Part shown: positions 26,201 to 40,400 of the stretch, one piece after another
How positions within the stretch are numbered: the stretch's first letter is position 1
How the letters are laid out: every line of letters starts with the position of its first letter
Assembly: GCA_009760855.2 (NCBI GenBank)
Contig: WPIO01000047.1
Span: 1,535,001 to 1,599,000 of the forward strand
Length of the DNA: 64,000 bases
Origin: Cristatella mucedo
Lineage: Eukaryota > Bryozoa > Phylactolaemata > Cristatellidae
Direction: 5' to 3'
Notes under the pieces: generated by a model
What the model was told of the DNA's origin: nothing
What the model saw: only the letters and a program-made list of their open reading frames with translations
Databases searched by the model: none
Position numbers and translations under genes: made by a program

Positions 26201-29200
26201 CCTGGCGCGACCATTTGCGGAAGTGGCACAGGTAAATTTTAATCAATCACTTAGCTCACATCATACGTGACCATAAATGGATTTCCATTAAGACACAGGT
26301 TCGAGTGGCATCGCAAATGTAGATGATGGGTCGAAACGTTCTAGCAGCAACGGCCACTCAATCTTGCAATCGTGTCGAAGAGCAAGACATGCCTACGTTA
26401 TCTTCATAATAATAATAATAATAATACATTTGATATAGCGCCCCCAGAGAACTCAGTCTCTTTCTAGCTACTTTACATTTGCTGCAAAGGAAGCACAGTC
26501 GAACGGTGAGTAAAATCATGCTTGATAAAAAAACAAAATGAATAACCAGGTTAGGGGTGACATGCACAGGGTCAGCATGCAAGTATGGTACGGTATCTTA
26601 CCAGAAACCATACCGACAAACATGTGCCTACGTTCATATGTAGCACCTTTTATCAGTCCACGATAAGAATGCATAAACAAGCCAAATAAGCCCTTCTCTT
26701 TGCAAACAAGTTAGCGTTATTCCCGACAATGACAAGGCCGACTGTGCAGCAACCGAAGCACTGCTGCGCGATGCTATTTATTTGACGTGTTGAAATGTGC
26801 ATCCTCCTTAAACCTCAATAGCAGTATTCCACAGTTATGGGCTACAGAGACCCTCTCCCAAGAGCAGGGGGGACTGGTAGGACATGAAGACTTCTTGCTG
26901 TCCAGGTAAATAACTACAGACCCGACGATGCTGAAGATTAGCTCTAGCTATAAAGCTGGTTGATTGGAGGCAAGCTTGAGCGATCGGAATGCATAATGCG
27001 CCCCACATGCTGAGCTGCATAGACAGCGTGATTCAGAATTGAACGTGCCGGCGGTTGCATGCAGGGCCACAAGCTGCACCTGCAAACGACAAACGTGTCG
27101 ATCCAACAAGAGGACTCACAACAAACACAACTCCCTAGCAGAAATGCCCACGGTTTAACCTCAGTGCACCACAACTATAGTGACCACATCAGCAAAAGGG
27201 GTCTGGACCAGACAAAAAGATTATGTTTACCAGTGTTCTTATCTAGTCACCAACTAGAGACTCCGGTAGTATGCAAACTTGCAGCAGATGTTGCTTAACC
27301 TCGCAAACATAACCCTCCGGAAGCACTTTTTCTTTTTTTTCTTTAGGGATCATTTCATAAAACACCCAAGACTAACCTAAGGCTGTTGGTGCATTTAGCT
27401 CTAACATGATTCCAGAACAATCGGCTAAAACAAACAAGGATCATGGAGAGACAGAAAGAAAGAAAGAAAGAAAGAAAGAGCAACAAGTTCTTTGCAGTTG
27501 GCAGCGACAGTAGCAGCGTCTTTTTACCTATAACGAAAGCCTTTCAGCGACCGTCGGCTAGTGTCGGTCAGCTCGCGTTCGTAGGAGGCCGACGCCGTCG
27601 GCGGCTCACGCGATTTTCCGTGGCCACCCTTTGCTTTTCGACGCTTGCCTGCTCAAAAGACACGGCACAGTTGGCATGCACGCTGGCTGGCTCGCGCTCG
27701 CTCGCAGTGCTGCAGCAGAGGCGCGACCTTGCGCCTCGGCGACTTCTGATGAGAGCCTGCTCTGCGCACGCGCTCGCCGAGTCGCTCACCTGCCGGAGGC
27801 GCTCCGCTGCCGTCGACGCTGTTGTCGTCGTCTGGACACGCTCTCAGCCTCTTGTTCTTGCCGCGCCGCTTCGCATCGCGGGCGGCGTATGCCTGCGCCT
27901 TCTGTATCTCGAACAGGGCACGGTCTTCTGCCTGAACATTAGACGAAGGTGCAGCAGCATTCGGACGTGCGAGCGGCATAGCGGCGGAAAGGCGGCGCAA
28001 AACGAGCTGCAGCCGCCAAGTGGCGCCATTCTCGGGGCTGCGGCTCGTCGCACGAGTCGCTCGACAGGGCTGCAAAGCCTGGCGGACGAAGCAGAATCAA
28101 ACGCCTGCACCGAGCTCTCGACTGGTGCGGCAAACAGTGACAAGCGTGAGCAGGCCGAACCGGCAAAAGTGGCGCAGCCCCGAGGCCACAAAGCATGCGA
28201 TCCGATCGTTAGCCACGTGGCCTTTGAGGGCGCTACCGTAGTAAAGAGAAAACAATCAAGCAAAGAGGGGGAGAGGCCTAGTTTTGACCACGGGGACGGA
28301 GACCAGCTGTGGCTGCCACTTCCGCCGCCGAACGCGACGGCTCACGGTCTCTTCCCATCGGCGCTGGCTGCACTGGCAGCCACGGGCGGCAGTGGGCAAA
28401 GAGGCAGCCACGGGCGGCAGTGGGCAAAGAGGCAGCCGGCTCAGCTTACTGTGAGCACTTTCTTTGCGGCCGCCTCGCCGCCATGCTTGGTGCCCTTTGC
28501 GCCGGCAGCGGAGGGATGCTGCTGGCTTCGCTCGCCCAGTCTCAGCGATGCTTTCTCCTGCTTTCGCTCCGAGTGCGTCTGGAACCAGGTGCGCTTGTGG
28601 TCGCCGCTGCCAACGCAGCTAGGTGCCGCGGCCTTGTCGCGGCTGCCCCCGCCGGCGGCCTGCACCAGGTTCTCGGCGCGGTTCAGCTTGAGCTCGGCGA
28701 TGCGCAGCTCCTTCTCCTCCCGCTCGAGCTCGGCTATGTTCTTGATGTCCTCCTCCAGCGCCGTGATGCGGCCACGAAACTTGTTGATCACCTCTACAGG
28801 AATGATAGCAGACTGCGATGCTGGTCGGAAAACCTTGGCATGCACGGGCACGCGACACCTGTGGGACACCTGTTGCTGCATCATCATTATTACCGTTAGG
28901 AAAACTTGCGTCCGATTAACTGCAAAATACGTGGCTTTATCAGCTGAGAAGCAAGGAGAAAAAGAGCTGAGAGCAGACGGCGTGACCCCGTCATCAGAAA
29001 GAATCAAGATGTCGAGCCGTGATGGCACACTGGGTAAGGCGGCTGCTTTCACGACCTCGGTCCCGAGGTCGTGGGTTCGATTCCTGCAGTGGGCGATTCT
29101 TTATCGCCACTGCAAGCGGTGGTGATAGCCGTAAATCCTAGCTGATTAAACAGCCTCTTTTTGTATAGCGACAGAAGAGCCTTTACGGCTATCACCACCG

Positions 29201-32200
29201 CTTGCAGTGGCGATAGAGGATAGCCACCGCAGGAATCGAACCCACGACCTCGGGACCGAGGTCGTGAAAGCAGCCGCCTTACCCAGTGTGCCATCACGGC
29301 TCACAAGGCTCTTCTGTCGCTATATAAAAAGAGGCTGTTTAATCAGCTAGGAATTATTAATTAAATTAATTAATTAATTAATTCTGTCGCTGGCAGGCAC
29401 CTCCTGACCCCCAGATGTAGGCACACACCGATCGATTTGCCCACTCGCTCTGCTCTCAGTAAACGTCGGTGGAAGAGCAGCTGATGACGGCCGGCCCGAT
29501 CAGATGGGTGCCATAAATAGCCGGATGGAGTAGTAGAACTACTTTTGCAAGAGACATACCAACATCAGACCATAGGAGTAGCAGGAGGAGTACAGGGTGG
29601 GCCTTGCCGGAGAAATATTGACTCATTGTTACAATACAAATGTGTTTTGCAAGCTAGTTAACACAAGTGCCTTATCTGCTCCGTGATCCGAAACAGTAGT
29701 GGGATGCAATGCCACCTCTCTGGATAGAAATTTGTGACCGTTTAAGTTTGACCTTTCTTGAACTGCTTTGGGATAAGTCTCGTTCGCAACCCTTAAGCAA
29801 ATGCATTCGAGATTTATGCTTCTGGTAGAAGCTATCAATTTGTCAATTTATCAATTAGAAAATATTTAAACTTGCAGCAGCATGTTTTTGTGGATGGCCA
29901 AGAAACAAAAGAAAGATTATCTGCATATCGAAACTGCGTATGTCTGAAAAAAACTATTTCTCTCACACTCCTGACGTATGGGCTTATCCATAAAATACAT
30001 AGTATTCAACAACCGAAATAATAACTCCGTGCCTCACCTCTTGGTCACACTCTGATTAGGCTCATAGCTATTTGCCAACTTCCCAAGCTGTACAAGCCTA
30101 GAAGGTGACCCAGATACGAATAAACAGGCCAGCTCACCGTGTCATACATGTGTCACATAGATGGTTGGAAAAATATACTGTTGCTCTGCATTTTCCAAAC
30201 TGCTACACTTAAGCTGCATCAAAACCTAATTGCCACCCAAATAACACCTCGGAAATGCAAGCTTGCAATCCAGTCACATGATGATGCTCCGACAATCGGT
30301 TATGTGCATACATGTTCTATGCACCGCCATCTGTAACTCCACAAAGCCTCAGAGACTAAGTAGGTATTACGAAGAAGTTTTCTATAAAGCCTACAAAGCC
30401 TGAGCAGCTTTCAGTATGCATAGTATGCATGCCAACAGACTTCATTTCACGAAACAACAACAACAAAACTTGGCCGAGCTGCTAGGATCCGAGGAGTGAG
30501 ACCTCTCGGAGTTGTCAAGCAAATTGTTCACCGTCTTTTAAAAAAATTGGGTCTGACTGGCAGGACTTCAGTTTTCGAGTGAAAAAAAGAAACTCGGGCT
30601 TTTCTAAGCTTCCGAGTGCAGACACAGGGGAAGTCTTTGAAATTGACTAGATCGACATCAGACCCAGACTTATTAAAGGCCTGAGTTTCACACGGTGCAT
30701 TTTTATGAAGTTTTTTGGTAAACTAAAGGGAATCTCCTAGACTCTGCACAAGGACATAATTCAGGGGAGCATGCTCGTCAAGAGCACTCCCAAGTTTCAA
30801 GTCCACTGCATCAGTGAAGGTAGTAAGGCTGTCGGCCAAGTCTGGGTGCAGATCCTAGCAACCGCTGCAGCAGTCAGTAGCCTGGTATTCTCGGTTACTG
30901 CTGAATCACCCAAAATAATAATTATTAACTATGTCAACCAGCTGTGTCACTGTGGAACGGTCTGCATGAACGTGTCAAGGCGTTGCTAGGGCCCACTGAG
31001 CATCTATTGTGTGCACTGCCAGACAGATGTTAAGTTTTCAATGCTACCATTTTGGAGGCAAGTATTTCTCCAGCCTACTTCATACTGACTGGCACCTCAC
31101 AGCAGTCAGTGGTGGCACATTTTGACACGCCCAAAAGTAAGCGCTTGACAACCATACTAAAAGATGGATGCTGCATGGCCTGCAAGAAAATACGCCAGTT
31201 CACGCCAACGGCCACTTGTAAGCTAAAAACTCCAGACCATAAATTATAAACTGAAACGCGTACAAATTACTAGTGTACTCACAAATAATTGCAGGCACAC
31301 GATATTCGATTTAAAAATTTAAGACCGTGCACTTAAGCGTTTAGTTGCTCGGCCACATTGGCTTAACGACCGGCACACTGTTGCTAAGCCTGACTGTCCC
31401 GACTTCGAATCAAATACAATACAAAACTGACCACATCCAAAGACTGGCTTGGGAAGATGCATTCTGCCTCGGTCGAATGCCGCAAGCACAAAGAACACGC
31501 ACACAAAAACGACCATGTGGCGAATAAGCACATTAAAAACCAGTCGGTTTTAATGCATCGAAATCGTGAGCCGTGCATTTTTAACAACAAACGCTACTGT
31601 ACAATGTACGTTGCAAACCGGTTAAGAAATACATGTTAGAAAATATCCACATTAACAACATTAAGAAGACAGTACCTTAGCCCACACAAACCTTTACAAT
31701 TAACAATAAATGAGGTGGCAGCATTGAATGGGGAGCTTCCTTGCTCGGACCTATTCGGCGATTTTAGATAGAATCCACGCAAGGAATTGAGAACAGCGAC
31801 TTGAGGACAGCACCGAGTTTCGACCAGCAAGTTGTAAACTAATATGAGGAGGGACACTCTGCCCACGAAAAAAAATCACCGGGGTTGGGAAGCTTCTACC
31901 CGGAAAACGTTGCAGGGAAAAATTCGATTTGAAAATAAAAGACCAAGCACATACGCGCATAGCCACATTCGTACTTAGGCTAGACGACTCCGCGGCTAAG
32001 ATTGATTGCGTCGGTCAGGTTCTTCATTTTGATCCATTCCACTATGATTATAATCTCCATCGCATTTCAAGACAAAACTAAATAATGCGCTGATTCAAGT
32101 CTGCTCCCCCTATTTCACAATTCAAATTTCAATTTTAAATATAAGAGAGCAGGTTTGTAACTACATAGGTGCACTATCTCCGTTCTTTCATGAAATGTAG

Positions 32201-35200
32201 CTAATCATTGCTCTACCGTAGCAATGGTACTATACATTTCATACGGGCACAATGCATGCAATCTTGCTGTCAGAGTTTTTCAGCAACTTGTGTTTACAGC
32301 ACCCACTCAAACACTCACCCTCATTCCAAATCATGTAAGTTGATAAACAATAAACTGGAGGTTTCTTACAAAGGGGCGCACGGCTAGCATACCTATCAAC
32401 ACAAGAAAGATGACATAAGGAGATGACTGTCGCCTGAACGAGTTGCACGTGCAGGGATGAAAGAATATAGCTCCGTGACGTTCTAGGTAACTGGAACATG
32501 CTACCGCTAGAGCGATCAGCAAGAATGGCTTCCGAAAAAAAGCGTCCACATGCTCTGACCGAGCAATTGATTACAGATAGATTCTGGTGGGCCCAGAAAC
32601 ACGCCCACTGCGTGGCTGATAACTAGTGTGCATCCTACGATCTAATGAGTCCGATCTAAAGCTTTTAGGCTACGAATGTGGAAGTGAACGCACGTGTGTG
32701 ATGTACACACAAGGAGTATCACTCTGATTATCTGCAGACGACCGTGAAATTCAGCTGAAGGAGTGTAATAATAGCTTGGAGGTGGTTCGGCCGAGCTAAG
32801 TCGGTGTTCTGCATTCCACTAACGTTACTGCAAGTAATTTACTAAAATGTGGATCGTTTAATAACTAATAAACTAAGATACCATTCAACATATCATCTCT
32901 ACTAGTTAAAGCAAAAAAGTCCATCCTTCCGTCACGTGGCATTATGGCATCCTCCCGTCATGCGGCAACATGGTACAGTGTTGTCAGCTACGTTGTCAGC
33001 GTTGTCGGTTATTTCCTCTTCACGAGCATCTTCTATCTTGCTATTCCTCTCATCCACATGAATCATGTTCTCTCACATGCTTCATCTCGTATTGCCAGAT
33101 GTTGTTCCTTCAGCCGACTTGGAAAAGCCAACTAATACAGCATCATTTAATAATATTAATACATTTGTATGGCGTTGCAGAGAACTCAATCTCTTTCTGG
33201 GCACTTTAAAGATGCTGTTGAGAAAGAATGACCAAATGATTAGTTGTAACATTAACAATGCCATCGAGAAAAACCTTGTTAGATGTGACATGCATACGGT
33301 CAATATGTAGATTTGGTTAAATAATTAAGTAAAATAAATACTGATTTAACAGCCTCATTTTGCATAGCGGCAGACGAGCCTTATTGGTTGGCTATCACCC
33401 CCTTGCAGTTGGCAATAAAGGATCGCCTACCGCAGGATTCGAACCCACGACCTCAGTCGTGAAGAGCGAGCACCTTACCTCTTAGGCTACCACGGCCAGT
33501 TTAGTAGCATCAGGCACGGTGTCAGTAAGCATAAGCATACAACTGACAAATCATAAGGAACCCTTAAATGCTGTAACAAACGGTGCATTTTAAGCTTCGC
33601 TTTAAATTAACCATAAAAATGTGAGCTTTCTGCTTAGGGAAAGTGCCCATAGCTAAAAGTTCCACATGGTTACAAGAGGTTGGAAACAGTTAACTCTAAA
33701 CCTTTAACAGTAAGAACCTAAACCATGATTGCTAAAAATCATACCCATCTAAACCCTAAATCTCAAAACTCTAACCTCCATACCTATAAAAATCAGCATA
33801 CACGTTTATAATGTTTTGCGATGCACATATACCAACAAAATCATAAAATTCGTTATTATCGCTACGTTCACAGTGGCCATAGCAGGACCCTTACCACCTA
33901 TCATAGACATACATCGATGAATTTGTCCGAGATAAGGAAGCTAGGCTCGTGATGCAAAAAGCAAAGGCTGTAAAGTAAGATCAGCGAAATGCCGTCCTGA
34001 ATGTGCTTGCACAATCGGGGCTTCCAAACAACTCAGCTGCCACTAGCATCTCCAGCGTAACCACATAAACAATCATAACAACGGCTGTGTGGTGACTGCA
34101 AGGAGCCGACTCAGCCTTACCCAGCGGCACCACCCTGCTCTTGACAGGGTTTCGAGCTCGCTTCACGATCTCGCGTAGGAGCTTGCGTTCTTTTTCACCA
34201 ACAAGTGTAACGGAGCTGCAAAACAGCAAGAGCTCGGACATTTCAACCTCTAAAAACAAGGATAAAACGGAATACGATAAGAGTATACAACACCCCAGCT
34301 AGTCTTGACTTTTCTTGCAAATATTGATGTAGCATTTGGACTCAAAATACATTAAATATTCATTGAAACTAAACTGTCATTTTGACGATACACCAAGGCC
34401 CACAATCAAGAAACAATGCAGCCATTTAACAGCCAGTGGCACCAGGACACTTGTGCACTACGTACACATAGTCTGCCACTTGCAGATGAAGAAAGACACC
34501 CGAGGGAACCAAGCTCTTAATCAGAATCTGATGTCGTCTACAGAGATGAGCTCCATGTATGATTTTCTAGGACGACTGCCGCACAGTAAACTACCCTTAT
34601 AAAACAACAAGCATCTGTTCTGGCACACATCTCTTTCATTCAACATCTCTTGCTGCAGTTACTGAAGATCAATCAGTCCTAAGCATGACAATCAGCTACC
34701 TGACGACAGAATCGGAGGAGTCGAAATGATTACGGTGTTACAGTAAGCTGGTTTCAGTGAAATTTGAAGAGTTCAGAGCATTGATGGCAATAGGCAACAT
34801 TCATCCGGACAGCTTTTTAAAGTATGGGTACCCCATGGATCGGTGTTTAGTCCACTTCTTTTCACAATGTATACCCTCCCACTTGAAGATGTAATCGCCA
34901 AGCACAATCTAGGCTTTCATTGTCATCCAGATTATTAACGGCTGTACCTTTGCTCTAATACCTTCCTGACTTTCAGCACATCGAACTCTCTCAACCTCCT
35001 TGCTGCATGTATTGCTGACACTTGCACTTGACAACAAACTTTCCCAAATCGAATTACAATGAAACAAACTCACTAGTCATGGGCAAACCTACGGTTACTC
35101 AGAAAATAGAAAACCTAACCCTCCAAACGGGCTCCGCCAGCATATCTCCTGTAAAATTTGCCTTCTACCTGGGAGCACGCATCTAAAGTGACCTTTCATT

Positions 35201-37387
35201 AGACGATCACATCAGCTAAGCAGACAGGTCCCCCGACTTTCAGCTACATAACATTGCAAACATTCGGACCTGCTTAGACAGGAATCCCAGAACCAAGTAG
35301 GTTCATGCATTTTCGATATCCTGTCTCGACTTTTGTTTCATACTACTGGCAGGCTTTATGGCTTGTGCAATCAGGCACTTACACTTGGTGCAAAACTTTG
35401 GCAGCTAGGCTTGTCTGCTAAAAACGTCGAAATTGCCAAATAACACCACTTCTCACCTATCTCCACTGGCTCCACATCTAGTAGCCTACCAACAATCAAG
35501 ATGTTGCCACTCACTTTTAGGTCCCTAGATCACCGACCTACTTATGCAAACTACTTCCCCACGAGGCTAACCATCAAACTCAACGACCCTAATACTGGAG
35601 AGTGAGATGGTGCCTGAAACGCTCCATACGATACGATCTTACTTTACTTACTGTGCACACTGCACACCGAACCGCCATTCGGGACTGGGCTACGCCGGTG
35701 GCCAGCCCACCACCTCTCCTAGGATTCGGTGTTACAACTAGATGACAACACGTGACCTCGGTTGTCTGGCAACCGATCATACACAATGGTGAATTGATAA
35801 CGATTGAATAAGTAATATATATTACAAACCTCGAGTTTCAACTTCTTCTGCACTATAAATTGTCTAAAAGCTCTTACTTTTAGGCTGGTCGATGTGTTAT
35901 ATCGAGTGCACATTTATCTTGTAATGTTTTGGCCACTGGAGTTGCAAGGACAACACAAATCTGCAAGCAAATTCAGAGGGAAGGGTAACACAAGTCAAAT
36001 GGCACCTACTGAGCTTAGACGTAACCATAGTGTGCAAAGCGAGTGTTGCACTCAGCTCCCCAACACTCAGTCCCATACCATACACATGACCGACGAGTGT
36101 GAGTGTGCTACTATAGCTCGATGGCTAAAAAATGTACTTGCCCTTCTGCTGGACAGTGACATGGTCATGGAAAAAAGATAAAAGAAAGATGTGTAGCTGG
36201 CAAAGAACCGATGCTTCCAAACTGAACACGAGTCAGAAGTCAATAAGATGCCACAGACAGCTTCATGATCTCAACAGATCAAGCCCTCACCGACCACTGC
36301 GCCCTGCTCTCGCAGTTCTGCCGACTCGGTGAATGTAGTGCTTGAGCGTGTTCGGCATCGTGAAGTTGATCACCGTCTTGACGTTGGCAATGTCAAGACC
36401 TCGAGCCGCAACGTCGGTGGCCAGCAGGACATCAATCTCGCCGTCCTTGAACTTTTTCAGTGCTTCGAGCCGCTGCAGAGACGAGCCGAGCAAACGTCGA
36501 GTGCCGCTGGCTGTGCCAGTGTGGTCAACACGCGTAGCCAGTGGCCAGCGTGCAGCCGGCCTTTGCCACGACAGCAACCCGAAACGCCCAGGAGCAGCAA
36601 CTCCAATTTCGTCCGAAAGCGCCAGCTGCGGAAGCCGGCTACAGGCACCGTCGGCCGACTCTGAGAAGCCAAGCGTGAAGGTGCGATAGGGAATAGAAGG
36701 GAATAGGATGGTGAAACAACAGGCCGGCTGTTTCTTGTACGATTCGGTGCACGAGAGCAGACAGGTGTGAGAGACAGGAACAGCCGGACAAAGTGAGACG
36801 CATGCAGACAGACAAAACAAAGGCCGGCAGTATAATAGACGGGCGTGACAGACAGACAAACAAAAAAACAGGTCAGGACTTGGTCCGACAGACTGGGCCG
36901 CACACGTCATCAGAGCGATACAGAGGCAAGCCGTGGACAGTGCCGGCCCAGCCGCTGAGTCTGTGCACTCCTCTACTTCGGCACGGCATAGCGACTAGGC
37001 GTGAGGCGGGCTGTAGGGCGACAGTGGGGCGAGTGGACAGAGGGCAGAGAGCACAACATTAGGCGGCGAGCGTGCTCACGGACCTGTGCTTGCGACAAGT
37101 TACCATGCAGTTCACCCACATTAACACCCAGCAGGCCCAGGATGACGTGCATACGGTGTGCTTGCACTTTGGTTTGGATGAAGATCATGCACTGGCTGTG
37201 AAATGTCCGTTTCACCAGCGCTTCAAAGGAAAAGACGTTTGCGTTAGCGCCACAACTCAGACAAAGTAATAACGCATGTTATTGGCCGGAACAAAGAATT
37301 CGTCAGCGAGGTAGGGGAGACCACCACCAGCTCTCGGATTGGCATCTTTGTAAGTGGATACACATCAAGAGGGCGCCCGCACGCACG

Positions 37388-37450
<63 letters not shown>

Positions 37451-40400
37451 TCAACAGAAAAAAAAAGTGCTAACAAGTAAGCCGGTCTAAAATAAAGGCC
37501 AGCACTCTTCTAGTAACCAGTCTGGTCTAAAGATTATTGTTGCATCGAGTGGTCTCTGGTAGGTACCAACTGTCAAAGCCACGAGCTGTCGGGTGCAGGT
37601 ATGTAATTGCTCAAGGCTGTTGCCAGACCAGCTGACTGCTACAGCAATAGACCGTTGCTAAACAAGACTCCTCGATGGAAGCCACCGTTTCACTGATGAC
37701 ATTGCAGCACGCTCACGACTGCCGACAAACTGTATGGGTAGCCCATTAATACTGTGAACTGGCATGCTGTCAGCAATTGGCAGTCATCAATCCACTAGAG
37801 AGGAAGTGAAATCACACTATACCCACCCAACTCAGTTTGTTCAGGACAAGCACGAGACAGGCAGTTAACAATAGAGAGTGCTTGAATCCACCTTTTGATG
37901 TTACATTACAAGGCAAGTCGGAGAGCAGTCACAAGAACACGGGTTAAAGTGGGGCTCTCCTCGACACATACCAGCAACTACAGCTTCCCTGTCACCCTCG
38001 TGGTTGGGTCGAATGCGTATGAACTCCTGCCTCAGGTTCAGCGCAGTCTCGGTGTTCTCGTTAACGAACACCTTGCATGGCTCTTTCAGAGAAACTGCTG
38101 CCAGATCTTGCACTTCCTCCGACATCGTCGCAGAGAACAGCATTGTCTGCCGGGTAACTGAGCACAAACGGATGATCTCTTTCATTTGCTCAGCAAAGTA
38201 TTCGTCCAGCATTCTGAAAAAAGAGCCAACATCAGCGAGTTGTGCATCGCCACATCGCAGCAACATCCTTGCAAGCCAAGCATGACGGTTGCCGTAATGG
38301 CACACTAGGTAAGGCAGTTGCTTTTCACGGCCTCGGTCTCGAGGTCGTGGGTTTGAATCATGCAGTGGGCGATCCTTTATTGCGCTGCAAAAGGTGGTGA
38401 CAGCCGTAAAGGCTCTTCTGTCGATATACAAAAGAGGCTGTTAAATCAGCTCGAATGTTTTTGCAACTAAACTTCTTGCATGACGTCAATGGCAAATAGA
38501 AGGCTGGCATACCCAAGCAGAACATGCAAGCCACACGTGACGGGTTGCAACTGAACTTCTTGGCTGACATCGTTGGCAAATAGAAAGCCGCCTTACACCC
38601 AAGCATACATTGAGCAATCTTAGTCTTCAGGGCGATTTGCTTCTGGGTAGCATCCGTCGGTGTGCTTTATGATGTCGGTGTGCTTTATTTGCATGCTGAC
38701 CCTGTGCATGACCATGTGTCACCCCTAACCATGTTGTTCATTTTGTTTGTTTTTCAAGCATGATTTTACTTGCCATTCAATTGCATTTCCCTTTGCAGCA
38801 AATGTAAAGCGCCTAGAAAGAGATTAAGTTCTCTGAGGGCGCTTTATCAAGTACATTATTATTCTTATTATTATTATTATTATGATTCCCACGACTACAG
38901 ACGATCCACTATGATCAACCTACCATTCCACAAAAAGCTGAGAGAAGCTACCATTTCATTACCTTTCAACGGCTCTGGCATCGTATTCTCGCGCAAAGGG
39001 CCTCTTGGAGAGGTCAAGCCCAGCCCGAGACCCTACCAGTGCAAAATACAAGGAAGAAAGATCCAGGAGAGAAACTGCAAAATCTACAGGCCAGGGTTGC
39101 TTTAAATTTGGAGGTAATAAGGAAGAGCAGGAAGTTGACATTGTCACACTAACCTAAGGGCCACACAGATTCTGCTGCGGCACACGATGTGGCTGGCAAG
39201 CATGCCTTCGGCACTGCAACTACCAAATATGCCAAGATGTGCTCTCAAGCTTCGAATCTTGCATTATCACTGTTTTACTTCAAACACTGGCCATTAAAAC
39301 CGGGTTTTGGACCAGCAGCAATGAAAGACTGGGTCTAACGTCGACTGGGAGAGCTGTGCACAACGAGCTTGCAACAATTCCAGGTATAACAGCATTTCCC
39401 GAGCCATCAGAAGTCATGAGACATGGGCCCAAGCCATGATTTAAGGCTAGGTTGCACCTCAACAGATACAGTGCAGGCAAGCACTTGATCCGCACACAAA
39501 AAAGCAATTGACACATGAAAGTCAATCCAGCCTGGGCGGACGCCTTGACTCCAATCCGGTCGGCTCATTTCTACCTTAAGCATGCACGAGTGCCACGGGC
39601 CAGGCATGTCGGCCACTGTGACGCGATGTCGGTGGCAGCACGTGCTTCTTACAGTGAGACCCCATTATCGACAGCCTGTTCTCGATTGCATTCGGCCACT
39701 GGACCGGCCTAGCTGGCCAAAGACAAAAAGGATATGGCTTGCAACCGGCGTCTTGGCACTGAGATCCGGATCTAGGGGGCTCTAGGAGGCCTAACTTTAA
39801 GCAGGCGGGTAAATGTGCTGCTTAGCCACCAGAGTGATTATTCTAGTGCACATAGCCCACTCAAGTCTTTTTCCCGACTGAGTTTTACAGCAACAAAAAG
39901 ATGATTGGCCTCATTGATCTCCAGAAAAGAACTTGGGCATTCAGCACCGAAGGCAAGAATCTTACCTAACTAACCCATTTCAATAGGCAATAAGCCTCTA
40001 GTATCACAAGAGGCATCCTAAGGATGCTCCAGTCTTTGCATCTCAGATTTGCCAACACCTGCTGATTTGTACCTCAACTATGCCCTAAAACAGCTTCTCA
40101 TCCTCAGCTTTATGTGGGGGGGGGAGAAGAACATGCCGGTGATAGACCCCACTGACCTATAAATAAGACATTCCTTACTCAAACAGATAAAATAATGAAG
40201 TCTTTATATAGTACACTAAGAGAACGACATCTCTATCTAGGTGCCTAGGTTTTAGCACGGGAGTTAGGTGCTTGCTCTTCACGACCTAAGTCGTGGGTTC
40301 AAGTCCTGCAGAGGGCAATCCGTTATTGCCCACTAAAAGTGGTGGTGGTGGTGATAGCTATAAAGCCTCTTACGCAGTTAGACAAATGGGGCTGCTAAAT

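Larger units (their letters stand above)
23451..26402. other. Unassigned DNA in DDX27 intron 14
   Basis: Besides the hairpin and 76-bp duplication it has homopolymer G tracts near 24440 and C tracts near 25740. No coding similarity seen. Confidence 0.5.

Noticed and set aside
27443-29125. 560-codon plus-strand frame
   Set aside because: Antisense shadow of DDX27 exons 12-14 in GC-rich DNA; no domain recognised, while the minus strand matches DDX27.
29014-29302. tRNA genes (B box GGTTCGATTCC)
   Set aside because: The tRNA-like parts always continue into the SINE1 core and do not fold into a full cloverleaf by eye; they are SINE heads.
31840-31866. L2 RT fragment (GRVSLLILV on the minus strand)
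   Set aside because: Only about ten residues match and flanks do not; could be chance.
33740-33780. Telomere-like CTAAACCCTAAA sequence
   Set aside because: Two irregular units only.
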